From Streptomyces misionensis (GTDB lineage: Bacteria; Actinomycetota; Actinomycetes; Streptomycetales; Streptomycetaceae): a stretch of DNA of 64,000 bases. The stretch is from assembly GCF_900104815.1 (NCBI RefSeq), contig NZ_FNTD01000004.1:6447001-6511000 (forward strand). The letters are read 5' to 3'. Made by a program: the position numbers and the translations under genes. Positions 49,937 through 57,592 of the stretch are shown in pieces (positions within the stretch are counted from its first letter, which is position 1; every line of letters starts with the position of its first letter). The notes below the pieces were generated by a model. The model was not told the origin of the DNA. It was given only the letters and a program-made list of their open reading frames with translations, and ran no database searches.

Positions 49937-51280
49937 TCAGACGTTGCGGAAGCGGTTGATGGCGTCGATGTGCTTGGCGCGCATCTCCTCGTCGCGCACG
50001 CCGAGGCCTTCCTCGGGGGCGAGGCAGAGCACGCCGACCTTGCCCTGGTGCAGATTGCGGTGGACGTCGTAGGCGGCCTGGCCGGTGTCCTCCAGGGAGT
50101 ACACCTTCGACAGGGTCGGGTGGATCCTGCCCTTGGCGATGAGCCGGTTGGCCTCCCATGCCTCGCGGTAGTTGGCGAAGTGCGAGCCGATGATCCGCTT
50201 CAGCGACATCCACAGGTAGCGGTTGTCGTACTCGTGCATGTAGCCCGACGTCGAGGCGCAGGTGGTGATGGTGCCGCCCTTGCGGGTGACGAAGACCGAG
50301 GCGCCGAAGGTCTCGCGGCCCGGGTGCTCGAAGACGATGTCGATGTCCTCGCCGCCGGTGAGTTCGCGGATGCGCTTGCCGAAGCGCTTCCACTCCTTGG
50401 GGTCCTGGGTCTGCTCGTCCTTCCAGAACTTGTAGCCCTCGGCGTTGCGGTCGATGATCGACTCGGCGCCCATCGACCGGCAGATGTCCGCCTTCTGCTC
50501 GCTGGAGACGACGCAGATCGGGTTGGCGCCGCCGGCGAGGGCGAACTGGGTGGCGTAGGAGCCGAGGCCGCCGCTCGCGCCCCAGATCAGGACGTTGTCG
50601 CCCTGCTTCATGCCGGCGCCGTTGCGGGAGACGAGCTGCCGGTAGGCGGTGGAGTTCACCAGGCCCGGGGCCGCCGCCTCCTCCCACGACAGGTGCGCGG
50701 GCTTGGGCATCAGCTGGTTGGACTTGACGAGCGCGATCTCGGCGAGGCCGCCGAAGTTGGTCTCGAAGCCCCAGATGCGCTGCTCCGGGTCGAGCATCGT
50801 GTCGTTGTGCCCGTCGGAGGACTCCAGCTCCACCGAGAGGCAGTGGGCGACGACCTCGTCACCGGGCTTCCAGGCGTTGACACCGGGGCCGGTGCGCAGG
50901 ACGACGCCCGCGAGGTCGGAGCCGATGATGTGGTACGGCAGGTCGTGGCGCTTGGCCAGCTCGTTGGTGCGGCCGTAGCGCTCCAGGAACCCGAACGTGG
51001 ACAGCGGCTCGAAGATCGAGGTCCACACGGAGTTGTAGTTGACCGAGGAGGCCATGACGGCCACCAGGGCCTCGCCCGGCCCGAGTTCGGGCACGGGGAC
51101 GTCGTCCAGGTGGATCGACTTGCGCGGGTCCTTGTCGCGGGTCTCGAGGCCCGCGAACATCTCCGTCTCGTCCTTGTGGACGGTGATCGCCCGGTACGAC
51201 TCGGGGAGTTGCAGGGCGGCGAAGTCCGCGGGCGTCGCGTCCTTCGACTGGATCGCGTCCAGGATGTCCTTCACGGTCAC
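49937..51280 (-). CDS. ccr: Crotonyl-CoA carboxylase/reductase
   Basis: 447 residues, the usual Ccr length. GTG 51280 was chosen for GGAGG seven bases upstream; a second GTG six bases in is less well placed. MDR-type NADPH reductase: SVNYNSVWTSIFEPLSTFGF, the coenzyme site WGASGGLGSYATQFALAGG, and the CO2-binding residues expected of Ccr are likely (not individually checked). It carboxylates crotonyl-CoA with CO2 and NADPH to ethylmalonyl-CoA, the entry of the ethylmalonyl-CoA pathway and a source of ethylmalonyl extender units for polyketides. It is the first gene of the operon, with a predicted promoter and operator about 230 bp upstream. Confidence 0.94.
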   Translation of the reverse strand: MTVKDILDAIQSKDATPADFAALQLPESYRAITVHKDETEMFAGLETRDKDPRKSIHLDDVPVPELGPGEALVAVMASSVNYNSVWTSIFEPLSTFGFLERYGRTNELAKRHDLPYHIIGSDLAGVVLRTGPGVNAWKPGDEVVAHCLSVELESSDGHNDTMLDPEQRIWGFETNFGGLAEIALVKSNQLMPKPAHLSWEEAAAPGLVNSTAYRQLVSRNGAGMKQGDNVLIWGASGGLGSYATQFALAGGANPICVVSSEQKADICRSMGAESIIDRNAEGYKFWKDEQTQDPKEWKRFGKRIRELTGGEDIDIVFEHPGRETFGASVFVTRKGGTITTCASTSGYMHEYDNRYLWMSLKRIIGSHFANYREAWEANRLIAKGRIHPTLSKVYSLEDTGQAAYDVHRNLHQGKVGVLCLAPEEGLGVRDEEMRAKHIDAINRFRNV

Positions 51281-51509
51281 GGTGTTGCCTCCGGCGGTGA
51301 GCGCCCTGAGGGAGGGGCGCTTGAGGGATCGTCGGTGCTGTGCTGCTGAGGGTTTTCGGGGTGCCGTCGGTTCGGCGGATGGTGCTTCGGCAGCGCTTTG
51401 TGGCGCGGGAGGTTGCCTGTGACGCAGGCGTCCGGGCGCGCGGACCGAGGGCCCGCTGGGACAGCCGAAGAGCGATCGGTCCTCGCTCGCCGGCCGCCCG
51501 GACATCTTC

Positions 51510-51538
51510 AACGTATGACACCGCGTGTCAGGTGACAA
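51510..51538 (-). promoter_or_regulatory. Predicted ccr promoter with operator in the spacer
   Basis: On the minus strand TTGTCA (51538-51533) and TACGTT (51515-51510) are separated by exactly 17 bases. The spacer is filled by the perfect palindrome TGACAC-GCG-GTGTCA (51516-51530, seen on the plus strand as TGACAC-CGC-GTGTCA), and a further half site TGACA overlaps the -35 box (51533-51537). This is a natural site for the TetR regulator encoded upstream. The leader to the ccr start would be about 225 bases. The rest of the 414-bp gap holds no gene. Confidence 0.6.
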
Positions 51539-51649
51539 GGCACTGAGTGCCAGAACTTGCTCTCAGATGAAATCTTTACGTAACAAATGAGCGATGATCG
51601 ATCGAACGGCCTCCCAAATCCACCGGAAAATGGGCTCTGACATGCCAAA

Positions 51650-51673
51650 ACGGCCACCCCGAAGGGTGGCCGT
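51650..51673 (-). terminator. Rho-independent terminator after the TetR gene
   Basis: A perfect 10-bp stem (ACGGCCACCC at 51650-51659 with GGGTGGCCGT at 51664-51673) and a TTCG loop on the minus strand, followed by TTTT. It is placed 21 bp after the TetR stop and isolates that gene from ccr. Confidence 0.85.
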
Positions 51674-51694
51674 CATCACAGCGGGGGAGCGGGC

Positions 51695-52513
51695 TCAGCG
51701 CTCCTTCAGCGCCTCCTCGATGGTGCGCATGACCTCGTCCAGCGGTGCGTCGGTGCGGGCGACGGTGACGAGCACCTCGCCGTGCGCCGAGACGGCCGCC
51801 GGGGCGCTCGCGGCCGGCCGGGCGGTCGTGCCGCGCCCCGCGCCGATGCCGGTGCCGAAGGTCCGGCGGACGATCGCGAAGGCGTGGTCCAGCTGCGCCT
51901 CCACGTCGCCCTGGCCGTCCGCCCGCAGCCAGCGCCGCAGCACGTGGTTGTGGGCGGTGACGACCGCGGAGGCGGCGACCTCGGCCAGCAACGGGTCGTC
52001 GTTGGCGTCGTCGGCGTGCGCGCGCTCGTCGAAGTGGCCGAGCAGATAACGGGTGAACAGGCGCTCGTAGCGGGCCACCGAGGCGATCTCGGCCTCGCGC
52101 AGGGTGGGCACCTCGCGGGTCAGCCGGTAGCGGGCCACCGAGATCTCCGGCTGCGCCGCGTACATCCGCATGACTTCCTTGATGCCACGGCACACCGTGT
52201 CGAGCGGGTGCTCGTGCGCCGGGGCGGCGTTGAGCACCGCCTCGGCGCGGACCAGGGTGTCGTCGTGGTCCGGGAAGATCGCCTCCTCCTTGGAGCGGAA
52301 GTGGCGGAAGAAGGTACGGCGGGCGACGCCGGCCGCCGCCGCGATCTCGTCGACGGTGGTGGCCTCGTACCCCTTGGTCGCGAACAGCTCCATCGCTGCG
52401 GCCGCCAGTTCCCGGCGCATCTTGAGCCGCTGGGCGGCGGCGCGGCTGCCTGCGGCACTCTCCGGCGCGTCGGGCGTAGCTGGTGTACGTGAGGACTTGG
52501 CGGGCTGGGACAT
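51695..52513 (-). CDS. TetR-family transcriptional regulator
   Basis: 272 residues from ATG 52513 (an ATG 18 bases upstream is possible). TetR helix-turn-helix near residues 30-80: AAMELFATKGYEATTVDEIAAAAGVARRTFFRHFRSKEEA shortened here to its core TVDEIAAAAGVARRTFFRHF. A longer than usual C-terminal ligand domain ends in an Ala/Pro-rich linker and a short acidic helix. It lies between the 3-hydroxyacyl-CoA dehydrogenase and ccr, with a palindrome in the ccr promoter, so control of ethylmalonyl-CoA genes by an acyl-CoA ligand is a reasonable inference. Its stop is followed by a clear terminator. Confidence 0.87.
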   Translation of the reverse strand: MSQPAKSSRTPATPDAPESAAGSRAAAQRLKMRRELAAAAMELFATKGYEATTVDEIAAAAGVARRTFFRHFRSKEEAIFPDHDDTLVRAEAVLNAAPAHEHPLDTVCRGIKEVMRMYAAQPEISVARYRLTREVPTLREAEIASVARYERLFTRYLLGHFDERAHADDANDDPLLAEVAASAVVTAHNHVLRRWLRADGQGDVEAQLDHAFAIVRRTFGTGIGAGRGTTARPAASAPAAVSAHGEVLVTVARTDAPLDEVMRTIEEALKER

Positions 52514-52658
52514 GACCCGAACGTACTGCATGGACCCGGTGCGGTGCGCCGCGGTCCCGTATCCCACCTGCGGTCCCGGCGGACCGGGCGGGCACCCCGT
52601 GCGGGGATCGAGCAGCCCGCCCCAGTCCGTCCGCGCACGAGGGCCGTCGCCGGCGCCG

Positions 52659-54464
52659 TCAGCGGCGGGCATACTCGCGGAAGCCGCGGCCCGTCTTGCG
52701 GCCCAGGCAGCCGGCGGCCACCAGGTGCTCCAGGAGCGGGGCCGGGGCGAGCCCGGGGTCCCGGAACTCGCGGTGCAGCACCTTCTCGATGGCCAGCGAG
52801 ACGTCCAGGCCGACCACGTCGAGGAGTTCGAACGGACCCATCGGGTAGCCGCCGCCCAGCCGCATGGCCGCGTCGATGTCGTCCAGCGACGCGTAGTGCT
52901 CCTGCACCATCTTGATCGCGTTGTTCAGATACGGGAACAGCAGCGCGTTGACGATGAACCCGGCCCGGTCGCCGCAGTCCACCGGGTGCTTGCGGATCTT
53001 CGCGCAGACCTCGCGGACGGTGGCGTGCACGTCGTCGGCGGTCAGCACCGTCCGCACCACCTCGACCAGCTTCATGGCCGGGGCCGGGTTGAAAAAGTGC
53101 ATGCCGATCACGTCCTGCGGGCGCGAGGTGGCGCGGGCGCAGGCGACGACGGGCAGCGAGGAGGTCGTGGTGGCGAGCACCGCGCCGGGCTTGCAGACCT
53201 TGTCCAGGGTCTGGAACAGCTGCCGCTTGACCTCCAGGTCCTCGGCGACGGCCTCGACGGCCAGGTCGACGTCCGCGAAGGCGTCGTAGGAGCCGGCCGG
53301 GGTGATCCGGTCCAGGGTCTCGGCGGCGGCCTCGGCGGTCAGCCGGCCCTTGTCCACCGACCGGGCCAGCGACGTGCCGATCCGGGCCTTGGCCGCCTGG
53401 GCCTTCTCCTCGCTGCGCGCGGCCAGGACGACGCCGTAGCCCGCCTTGGCGAACACCTCGGCGATGCCGGAGGCCATGGTGCCGGAGCCGGCGACGCCGA
53501 CCGAGCGGACCTCGCGGCCCTCGGCGCGGGCGCCGCCGGCCGCCGGGGTCAGGGCGTCCGGCACCACGGTGGCGCTGCCCGGCGCCTCGTAGGTGTAGAA
53601 GCCGCGCCCGGACTTGCGGCCGGTCAGGCCCGCCTCGCTGAGCTGCTTGAGGATCGGGGCCGGGGCGTGCAGCCGGTCGTGGGACTCGGCGTACATGGCC
53701 TCCAGGACGGTCCGCGCGGTGTCCACGCCGATCAGGTCGAGCAGCGCGAGCGGGCCCATCGGCAGGCCGCAGCCCAGCCGCATCGCCGCGTCGATGTCCT
53801 CCCGGGAGGCGTAGCGGGCCTCGTACATCGCGGCCGCCTGGTTGAGGTAGCCGAACAGCAGGCCGTCCGCGACGAAGCCGGGCCGGTCGCCGACCGCGAC
53901 CGGCTCCTTGCCCAGTTCGAGGGCGAGGTCCGTGACGGCGGCGACGACCTGCGGCGCGGTCAGCACCGAGGAGACGATCTCCACCAGCTTCATCGCGGGG
54001 GCCGGGTTGAAGAAGTGCAGCCCGAGCACGCGCTCGGGACGGGCCGAGTCGGCGGCCAGCCGGGTCACGGACAGCGCGTTGGTGCCGGTGGCGAGGATGG
54101 TCTCCGGGCGGACGATGCCGTCCAGTTCGCGGAAGATCTGGTGCTTGATCTCGTACGACTCCGGGGCCACCTCGATCACCAGGTCGGCGTCGGCCGCGGC
54201 GGTCAGGTCGGTGGTGACGCGCACCCGGGCCAGCGCGTCGGCGCGCTCGGCCCCGGTGAGCCGGCCGCGCTCCACCGCGCGGGCGGTCGAGGCCTCCAGG
54301 GCGGCCAGCGCCCGCGCGGCCTGGGCCTCGCCGACGTCGATGCCGACCACCTCGCGGCCGGCCTTCACCAGGACCTCGGTGATGCCGGTGCCCATGGTGC
54401 CGAGGCCGACGACGGCGACCTTCGTGAGCGCGGAGGGAGGGGTGTGGGACAGGGGAGTGGCCAT
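52659..54464 (-). CDS. 3-Hydroxyacyl-CoA (3-hydroxybutyryl-CoA) dehydrogenase, duplicated
   Basis: 601 residues, twice the usual single-domain enzyme (about 285), from ATG 54464 with GGAG seven bases upstream. Two complete halves each have the NAD motif (VVGLGTMGTGITEVLVKAG and VAGSGTMASGIAEVFAKAG), the catalytic region LHFFNPAPAMKLVEIV / MHFFNPAPAMKLVEVV and the C-terminal dimer domain starting RPGFVADGLLF / RAGFIVNALLF. It interconverts acetoacetyl-CoA and 3-hydroxybutyryl-CoA, feeding crotonyl-CoA to Ccr. A fused dimer would keep the natural twofold arrangement. Confidence 0.92.
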   Translation of the reverse strand: MATPLSHTPPSALTKVAVVGLGTMGTGITEVLVKAGREVVGIDVGEAQAARALAALEASTARAVERGRLTGAERADALARVRVTTDLTAAADADLVIEVAPESYEIKHQIFRELDGIVRPETILATGTNALSVTRLAADSARPERVLGLHFFNPAPAMKLVEIVSSVLTAPQVVAAVTDLALELGKEPVAVGDRPGFVADGLLFGYLNQAAAMYEARYASREDIDAAMRLGCGLPMGPLALLDLIGVDTARTVLEAMYAESHDRLHAPAPILKQLSEAGLTGRKSGRGFYTYEAPGSATVVPDALTPAAGGARAEGREVRSVGVAGSGTMASGIAEVFAKAGYGVVLAARSEEKAQAAKARIGTSLARSVDKGRLTAEAAAETLDRITPAGSYDAFADVDLAVEAVAEDLEVKRQLFQTLDKVCKPGAVLATTTSSLPVVACARATSRPQDVIGMHFFNPAPAMKLVEVVRTVLTADDVHATVREVCAKIRKHPVDCGDRAGFIVNALLFPYLNNAIKMVQEHYASLDDIDAAMRLGGGYPMGPFELLDVVGLDVSLAIEKVLHREFRDPGLAPAPLLEHLVAAGCLGRKTGRGFREYARR

Positions 54465-54861
54465 CGCGGGACTCCAGGAATGAGGGTGACGACGAGGAAC
54501 GCGCCGGGTGCGCCGGAGGGCGCACCACGGTGCGGAAAGGAGTGCGGGTGTTGCCGGGCCATCGAGCGCACACGCCCGGTGCCGTACCGGCGGGCGTTCG
54601 AGGCGCCCGGCGGCGACGGTGTTTCCGACCGGCTCTGTCCCGAAGCCGGGTCGTACAAGCGGTACTTGGCGCACAGAGCGCACACGGGTACCGAACCGAC
54701 CGATGCCCACGACGGCCGCGTCACCAGACCGTCGCCAGCGGGTGCGAGAGGGTTGCTCGCTCGTATGAGCTTAACCGGTGGGTAACGAGCGCGCCAGCCC
54801 TTGCGGGGGACTTTGTGCCAGGCGCCTCCCGCGGCCCGCTCAAGGCGCCTACGCTGAGGGC
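54465..54861. other. 397-bp divergent intergenic region
   Basis: It lies between the 3-hydroxyacyl-CoA dehydrogenase (minus) and the HEAT-repeat gene (plus), so both promoters must be here. An imperfect TTAACCGGTGGGTAA element (54771-54785) near GCTC-GTAT-GAGC (54759-54770) is the only palindromic spot. The open readings across the gap are GC-driven and not supported as genes. Confidence 0.4.
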
Positions 54862-55446
54862 GTGGACGAAGAGTCGCGATCGCTCACGGAACGCTTACGG
54901 CAGGAGTCGGGCGGCACGGCCGCCTTCGACCGGCTGCTCGCCACCGGGGACCCGGACGAGCTGGCGGAGGTGCTCACCGCGCCCGGACAGCCGCTGTGGG
55001 CGCGCGAGTTGGCCGCGTTCCGGCTCGGCCGGGCCGGCGACCGGCGCGCCTTCGAGTCCCTGGTGCTGCTGCTCAACCACCGCGACCCGCCGCGCTGCGC
55101 CGCCGCCGCACACGCCCTCGCCCGGCTCGGCGACCCGCGCACGGCCCGCGCGGCCGCCGCCCTCGCCACCAACGAACTCCGCGTCGCCTACGCCCTGCAC
55201 CCGGTACGGCTCCTCGTCGCCCTGCGCGCCCCCGAGTCCGTGCCCGCACTGATCACCACCCTGGAGCGGCGGCTGCGCCCGCACGACCCCTACCGGCGGG
55301 TCGCCCTCGCCTGCGTGGAGGGCCTCGGAGCCCTCGGCGACGGACGCGCCCGGCGCGTCCTGACCGAGGCCCTCGCCCACCCCGCCCTCGCGGAGGCGGC
55401 GGTGCACGCACTGGCCCGGCTCCCGCAGGAGGAGCCGGCCGGCTGA
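54862..55446 (+). CDS. HEAT-repeat protein
   Basis: 194 residues from GTG 54862. Three to four HEAT/PBS-lyase-like repeats (starting near 40, for example AAFRLGRAGDRRAFESLVLLL and AAAHALARLGDPRTARAAAAL), each about 30 residues with the LG-D-x-R pattern. Such scaffolds bind proteins or phycobilins; a biochemical function cannot be assigned. Codon 12 is TTA (54895-54897), so translation should depend on bldA. It converges with the secreted-protein gene, ending 9 bp apart. Confidence 0.8.
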   Translation: MDEESRSLTERLRQESGGTAAFDRLLATGDPDELAEVLTAPGQPLWARELAAFRLGRAGDRRAFESLVLLLNHRDPPRCAAAAHALARLGDPRTARAAAALATNELRVAYALHPVRLLVALRAPESVPALITTLERRLRPHDPYRRVALACVEGLGALGDGRARRVLTEALAHPALAEAAVHALARLPQEEPAG

Positions 55447-55455
55447 CCGGCGCGG

Positions 55456-55932
55456 TCAGGGCCAGTACGCGGTGCACAGCCGGCGCCCCGCGTGCCGGCC
55501 GCACGCCTGTGCCTCCAGGTGCCAGCCCCTGCCGTGCACGTACTTGACCGCGCGGGTGTTCTGCTTGCCGCCCGTGTGCACGGTCCCCGAGCACACGCCG
55601 AAGTCCGCCCAGGACCCGTGGTCGACGTCCCATTCCAGCGAGACCGTGTCCCCGCCGCGCGCCCCCGAGATCACCGCCCAGACGTAGTACGGCGCCCCGG
55701 TCTTCGCGTTGCCGTAGCGCACCTGGACCGTGGCACCGCCGATGCGCACCGTGGGCCCGGTGTGCCGGCGCCCGCCCGGGATGTGGGTGTTGGGGTCGAC
55801 GCTGGTCCCGCACGAGGCCGCGGCCCGCGCCGGCCGTGCCTCCTGGGCGGCCGTCGCGGTCGCGACCGACGCGGTGGCCAGCACCGCCACGCCGGCCATC
55901 GCGGCCATGAGGCCCCCGTACTTGTTGGTCAT
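55456..55932 (-). CDS. Small secreted protein with four cysteines
   Basis: 158 residues. A signal peptide (about 1-30, MAAMAGVAVLATASVATATA, cleavage probably after TATAA) is followed by a mature part with four Cys (about 41, 113, 144 and 153), likely two disulfides. Trp, Tyr and Gly are abundant (YYVWAVISG, LEWDVDHGSW), giving a compact beta-rich secreted domain of unknown function. AGAGGGG lies before ATG 55932. No partner gene is evident. Confidence 0.75.
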   Translation of the reverse strand: MTNKYGGLMAAMAGVAVLATASVATATAAQEARPARAAASCGTSVDPNTHIPGGRRHTGPTVRIGGATVQVRYGNAKTGAPYYVWAVISGARGGDTVSLEWDVDHGSWADFGVCSGTVHTGGKQNTRAVKYVHGRGWHLEAQACGRHAGRRLCTAYWP

Positions 55933-56093
55933 GCCTGTGCCCCTCTTGCCGCCGACTGCGGGGTGTCACCGATCACTGACACACCGTCGCCGCAGTCGCC
56001 CGAGCCGAGGCTGGCAGGCGCCCGGGGGAGCGGGCAAGGGGCAGTGGGAGCACATGGGCGCGCGGGCCCCGCGTGCCCGGCGCACCAAAGCGG

Positions 56094-57080
56094 TCAGACG
56101 TCCCTCGTCCGGCGTACGTCCTGCTCGTCCCACATGGTGGTGGAGCGCGGCTCGACCACGGGCCTGCCGCGGACGGGGTGACCGCCGCCGGCGACGGCCC
56201 GCTGCCGCACGGTCTCCGCGTCGAACTCCAGGCCCAGCAGGAGCGCCAGATTGCTGATCCACAGCCACACCAGGAAGACGACGATGCCCGCCATGGTGCC
56301 GTAGGTCTTGTTGTACGACGCGAAGTTCGCCACGTAGACCGCGAATCCCGCGGAGGCGGCCATCCAGATCACCAGGGCGAGCACGCTGCCCGGAGTGATC
56401 CACCGAAAGCCCCGGACCTTGGCGTTGGGGCACGCCCAGTACAGGATCGCGATCATCACGACCACCAGGATCACCAGCACCGGCCACTTGGCGATCGACC
56501 ACGCGGTCAGCGCCGTGTCCCCGATGCCGAGCGCCTGTCCGGTGCGCCGGGCCAGCGGGCCGCTGAAGACGACGATGACCGCGCTGAGCACGGCCAGCAC
56601 CAGCAGCGCCGCCGTGACCCCGACCCGCACCGGCAGCAGTCGCCACACCGGACGCCCCTCCGGCATGTCGTAGACGGCGTTCGCGGCGCGGATGAAGGCC
56701 GCCACGTACCCGGACGCCGACCACAGCGCCACGACGATGCCCACCACGGCCAGGACCGAGCCCGTACCGGCACTGTTCTGCAACTGCTCCACGGACCGGG
56801 TCAGCACGTCCCGCGCCGAGCCGGGCGCCAGCTGTCTGATGTCGGCCAGCAGCCGGTCGGTGGTCGAGCGGCCGGTGATCCCCAGCAGGGACACGAGTAC
56901 CAGCAGCGCCGGGAACAGGGCGAGCATGCCGTAGTAGGTCAGTGCCGCGGCCCGGTCGGTCAGCTGGTCCTTCCGGAACTCCCGCAGGCTGCCTTTGAAC
57001 ACCGCCCCCCACGCGGGCTTCGGCGCCCGCGGCACGCCGCCGTGCTGATCCGTTTGCCCCGGAATGCGAGGTTCGTTCAT
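56094..57080 (-). CDS. YihY/BrkB-family membrane protein
   Basis: 328 residues from ATG 57080. Six membrane segments from about residue 55. The family start is FRKDQLTDRAAALTYYGMLALFPALL, and later come ASGYVAAFIRAANAVY and the C-terminal KTYGTMAGIVVFLVWLWISN. The N-terminus (about 1-25) is Gly/Pro-rich, and a charged tail (VEPRSTTMWDEQDVRRTRD) follows the last segment. Function of YihY proteins is unsettled; older RNase BN assignments were wrong. It is monocistronic or weakly linked to the RidA gene upstream. Confidence 0.88.
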   Translation of the reverse strand: MNEPRIPGQTDQHGGVPRAPKPAWGAVFKGSLREFRKDQLTDRAAALTYYGMLALFPALLVLVSLLGITGRSTTDRLLADIRQLAPGSARDVLTRSVEQLQNSAGTGSVLAVVGIVVALWSASGYVAAFIRAANAVYDMPEGRPVWRLLPVRVGVTAALLVLAVLSAVIVVFSGPLARRTGQALGIGDTALTAWSIAKWPVLVILVVVMIAILYWACPNAKVRGFRWITPGSVLALVIWMAASAGFAVYVANFASYNKTYGTMAGIVVFLVWLWISNLALLLGLEFDAETVRQRAVAGGGHPVRGRPVVEPRSTTMWDEQDVRRTRDV

Positions 57081-57130
57081 GGCCGCCGGGTACCCCGCGG
57101 CACCGGATCGACAGCGGGCCGGCGGCCGCG

Positions 57131-57535
57131 TCACCCGTCGGCGGGTTCCGGCACCACCGCCAGGGCCTCGATCTCCATCAGGAACTCCGGGGCCACCAGC
57201 CCCGCGACCCGCACGGCCGAGGCGGCCGGCAGCCGGTCGTCGGGTATGTGCGCGGCGCGGGCCGCACGGATCTGCGGCATGTGGGCCATGTCGGTGACGA
57301 AGTACGTCAGCTTCACCACGTGCTCGAACCCGGCCCCCGCCGCGGCCAGGCAGCGCCGGAGGTTCTCGAACACCTGGCGGGCCTGGGCCGCGGGGTCGCC
57401 GGGGCCCACCAGGGCGCCGTCCTCGTCCAGGGCCAGCTGGCCGGAGACGGCGACGAGCCGGCCGGTCGCCGAGACGACATGGCTGTACTGCGCGGCGGGT
57501 GCGACGCCGGCGGGGGCGGTGATCCGTTCGGTCAT
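57131..57535 (-). CDS. RidA/YjgF-family enamine/imine deaminase
   Basis: 134 residues from ATG 57535. The RidA fold is seen with SHVVSATGRLVAVSGQLALD, the RxxxLxxxxxx helix around QVFENLRRCLAAAGAGFEHV, TYFVTDM and the C-terminal PAASAVRVAGLVAPEFLMEIEA with the conserved Arg and Glu. These proteins hydrolyse reactive 2-aminoacrylate-type enamines or act on related imines. Overlap with neighbours is absent; 51 bp separate it from yihY. A generic housekeeping role is likely. Confidence 0.9.
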   Translation of the reverse strand: MTERITAPAGVAPAAQYSHVVSATGRLVAVSGQLALDEDGALVGPGDPAAQARQVFENLRRCLAAAGAGFEHVVKLTYFVTDMAHMPQIRAARAAHIPDDRLPAASAVRVAGLVAPEFLMEIEALAVVPEPADG

Positions 57536-57592
57536 GCGCCCATGATGGACCACGCCACCGACAGCGCCCCGGGCCGGGGCGGACGGCGGCGG

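Noticed and set aside
48107..51349. Very long open reading frame (about 1080 codons) on the plus strand over meaA and ccr
   Set aside because: It is the shadow of real minus-strand genes with strong domain motifs. Its translation is low-complexity (Val, Gly, Arg, Leu) without any domain, as expected from GC-rich third positions.
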